From: Bacillota bacterium
GTDB lineage: Bacteria; Bacillota_I; Bacilli_A; MOL361; Turicibacteraceae
DNA length: 33,560 nucleotides
NCBI GenBank assembly: GCA_003486705.1
Contig: DNGE01000127.1
Coordinates: 1 to 33,560 of the forward strand
Reading direction: 5' to 3'
A program made the position numbers and the translations under genes. The notes beneath the pieces were generated by a model. That model saw nothing but the letters and a program-made list of their open reading frames with translations. It was not told the DNA's origin and did no database searches. Shown here one piece after another: positions 31,088-33,560 of this stretch (its first letter is position 1; each line of letters begins with the position of its first letter).

Positions 31088-33517
31088 TTAGGCTTTAAAA
31101 CGTTTTAAACGCAAAGCATTTAATAGAACTGAAACAGAGCTAAAACTCATAGCAGCTGCTGCAATCATCGGATTTAATAACGGCCCTTCAAATAAGTGTA
31201 GGATTCCCATCGCAACCGGAATACCTAAAACATTATAAGCAAATGCCCAAAATAAATTTTGTTTAATATTTCTAATCGTTGCTTTGCTTAATTTAATGGC
31301 TGTTGGTACGTCCATTAAATCACTACGCATTAGCACAATATCTGCTGATTCAATGGCAACATCAGTCCCTGATCCGATTGCGATTCCTATGTCAGCTTGC
31401 GCAAGTGCTGGAGCATCATTAATTCCATCGCCAACCATCGCCACTTTTTTCCCGTTAGCTTGTAAGTTTTTCACTTCATTCGCTTTATCTTCAGGTAACA
31501 CTTCCGCTAAGACGAAATCTAAGCCGACTTGTTTCGCAATCGCTTGGGCTGTCTTTTGATTATCTCCTGTCACCATCGCCACTTTAATTCCCATTTTATG
31601 AAGTTTTGCAATGGCTGCTTTACTGCTAGGTTTTACTGTATCCGCCACCGCTATAATACCTTGTAACTCATGATTAATTGCAACATACATCGGTGTTTTA
31701 CCTCCAGCTGCAAGCTTGTCACTCTCACTAGCTAAACTAGAAATATTTATATGAATAGTATCCATTAATTTCTTATTTCCAATATGAATGATTTGTTGTT
31801 CAATTTCACCTGCTATTCCTTGTCCTAATATAGCATTGAATGAAGTCATTGGCTTTAATGTTAACTGGCGACGTTTTGCTTCATCAACAATTGCAATCCC
31901 AAGTGGATGCTCAGAACCTACTTCTGCACTACCACCCATTTGTAATAAAAATTCTTCATTTTGGTTTAAAGAAATAATATCCGTCACGGTCGGTTTTCCT
32001 TCCGTAATGGTTCCCGTTTTATCAAACACAATCGTATCAATTTTATGAGTGGTTTCTAACGCTTCACCACCTTTAATTAACACACCATTTTCTGCCCCAA
32101 TACCGGTTCCAACCATGATGGCTGTTGGTGTGGCAAGACCTAATGCACATGGACATGCAATGACTAATACAGAAATAAAGATCGTTAATGCAAAGTCTAA
32201 GTCTTGACCTGAGACACCCCATGCAAGTGCAGAAAAAATCGCAAGACCAATGACAACAGGCACAAAATACCCTGAAATAACATCTGCAAGTTTTGCAATC
32301 GGTGCTTTTGAACCTTGTGCATCTTCTACTAGTTTTATAATTTGAGCTAGTGCTGTATCACGACCAACTTTTGTTGCAACATACTTAATAAATCCCGTTT
32401 TATTAATACTTGCGCCATACACCATACTTCCAATTGTCTTTTCAACCGGCATACTTTCACCGGTTAACATGGCCTCATCAATAGCCGTGGACCCTTCAAT
32501 CACTTCTCCATCCACCGGTAATTTCTCACCTGGTTTCACTAAAACGATATCACCGACCATCACCTCATTAATCGGAACAACCTGCTCTACTTCCTCTCGA
32601 ATAATCGTGGCCGTCTTAGGTGCTAATCCCATTAGCTTTTTAATTGCTTCTGAAGTTTTTCCTTTCGAAACAGCTTCTAAATACTTACCAAGAGTGATTA
32701 AAACTAAAATAACGGCTGCCGATTCAAAATATAAATGCATCGCGTACTCATGTTCCCCTTGATTAATTTTATAAATGGCAAAAAGACCATAGAAAAATGC
32801 CGCCAACGTTCCAATTGAAATTAAAGAATCCATATTTGGGCTCAACTTCCATAAACTTTTTAGTCCAATTAAATAAAACTTATAGCTTATTATCATAACT
32901 GGAACCGTTAAAATAAGTTGAACCACCGCAAAATTTAAAGGGTTCATCATTGGCTCAATTATATGAGGCAGTGGCATCCCCATCATATGACCCATACTAA
33001 TGACCAATAGAGGAATGGCAAACACTAAAGATAAGATAAAACGAATCAATAAGATTTTACTTTCAGTCAGCTTCGATACTTCGATATCTTCATCCTCTTC
33101 ACGGATAAGCTTATAGCCTGCCTTTTCAACTGCTGCTTTCATTTTTACATCGTTCACAATGTCTTCATTATATTTGACTACTAGCTTATGTGTGGCAAAA
33201 TTAACTGTCGCTTGATCGACCCCATCCAATTCGCCAACAATCTTTTCAACTTTATTTGCACAAGACGAACATGAGAGTCCTTCAATTTTATACATGCCGT
33301 GTTTATGATTTTTAATCACTGTAAATCCAGTTTTAATAACAGCTTCTTCAATTTGTGTCTGTGTCACAACATCCTCTTGAAATGATACACTTAACGTTTC
33401 TGTTGCAAAATTGACACTTGCTTGTTCAATCCCAACAACCTGTGACACTGCTTTTTCAAGTCGATTCGCACAAGACGAACATGACATTCCTTTGATTTTT
33501 AAAGCAATTTTTTTCAT
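31088..33517 (-). CDS. copA: Copper-translocating P1B-type ATPase with two heavy-metal domains
   Basis: 809 residues. Two N-terminal metal-binding domains each carry MSCSSC or LSCSSC (Cys pairs at 13/16 and 83/86). The transport core has the CPC motif in VIACPCALGLATP, phosphorylation motif DKTGTITEGKP, TGES in the actuator domain, SEHPLG and GDGINDAPAL. The Cu(I) class residues are present in the last two spans (FAYN and MSFSSVSVLLNALRL). The role is export of Cu+ from the cytosol. ATGs occur at 33520 and 33517; GGAGG is 3 and 6 bases before them, so 33517 is favoured. No CsoR/CopY gene or operator is visible in the 43 bases left before the window ends, so regulation cannot be read. Confidence 0.96.
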   Translation of the reverse strand: MKKIALKIKGMSCSSCANRLEKAVSQVVGIEQASVNFATETLSVSFQEDVVTQTQIEEAVIKTGFTVIKNHKHGMYKIEGLSCSSCANKVEKIVGELDGVDQATVNFATHKLVVKYNEDIVNDVKMKAAVEKAGYKLIREEDEDIEVSKLTESKILLIRFILSLVFAIPLLVISMGHMMGMPLPHIIEPMMNPLNFAVVQLILTVPVMIISYKFYLIGLKSLWKLSPNMDSLISIGTLAAFFYGLFAIYKINQGEHEYAMHLYFESAAVILVLITLGKYLEAVSKGKTSEAIKKLMGLAPKTATIIREEVEQVVPINEVMVGDIVLVKPGEKLPVDGEVIEGSTAIDEAMLTGESMPVEKTIGSMVYGASINKTGFIKYVATKVGRDTALAQIIKLVEDAQGSKAPIAKLADVISGYFVPVVIGLAIFSALAWGVSGQDLDFALTIFISVLVIACPCALGLATPTAIMVGTGIGAENGVLIKGGEALETTHKIDTIVFDKTGTITEGKPTVTDIISLNQNEEFLLQMGGSAEVGSEHPLGIAIVDEAKRRQLTLKPMTSFNAILGQGIAGEIEQQIIHIGNKKLMDTIHINISSLASESDKLAAGGKTPMYVAINHELQGIIAVADTVKPSSKAAIAKLHKMGIKVAMVTGDNQKTAQAIAKQVGLDFVLAEVLPEDKANEVKNLQANGKKVAMVGDGINDAPALAQADIGIAIGSGTDVAIESADIVLMRSDLMDVPTAIKLSKATIRNIKQNLFWAFAYNVLGIPVAMGILHLFEGPLLNPMIAAAAMSFSSVSVLLNALRLKRFKA

Positions 33518-33560
33518 CATTTTCCTCCTACATCCTTCTTTCTCTCTCTAATTAACGCCA

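Overview
The window comes from an AT-rich, low-GC Firmicute that forms spores. Evidence for this is a small acid-soluble spore protein gene with a good sigma-G-type promoter, strong AGGAGG-type ribosome binding sites, frequent extended -10 promoters (TGnTATAAT) and U-tailed hairpin terminators. The gene content (AGCS symporter, NhaC, aryl-sulfate sulfotransferase, CX3CX2C radical SAM protein, U32 protein) suggests an anaerobic gut bacterium. Turicibacter or a relative is my guess, not something proven here. No rRNA, tRNA, CRISPR array, transposase or integrase was seen; this reads as ordinary chromosome.

Layout. 1-4400: start of a UPF0178 gene (minus), a small unknown gene, a sodium:alanine-type symporter, a convergent radical SAM gene, a 480-base gene-poor stretch with an orphan terminator, and an unknown 139-residue protein. 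4557-10089: a membrane GGDEF-EAL protein facing a two-gene minus-strand operon (U32-family protein, then class III aminotransferase). 10300-13010: three plus-strand genes, each with its own promoter (alpha/beta hydrolase, DUF3810 membrane metalloprotease-like protein, AIM24/TIGR00266 protein). 13042-16745: a tight minus-strand operon of an SF1 helicase with extra N- and C-terminal domains, a coiled-coil protein and a small acidic protein. 16962-20641: MATE exporter with a leader hairpin, cold-shock protein with a long leader, and an NhaC antiporter. 20730-23964: minus-strand cluster of small unknown proteins, a GNAT acetyltransferase and RlmA. 24200-27695: aryl-sulfate sulfotransferase, a small membrane protein, a frameshifted small gene and a DUF3842 protein. 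27733-33517: ECF S component with a structured leader, SASP, glycogen debranching enzyme, a 34-residue lysine/proline-rich peptide and a CopA-type copper ATPase.

The most interesting candidates are the helicase/coiled-coil/small-protein operon, the divergent SASP with its readable sigma-G promoter, the frameshifted 67-residue gene at 26932-27134, and several structured leaders (MATE, ECF, AIM24). I cannot show that any of them is a new system; each is given with a test. Most start codons were moved inward from the longest reading frame to the one with a correctly spaced ribosome binding site.
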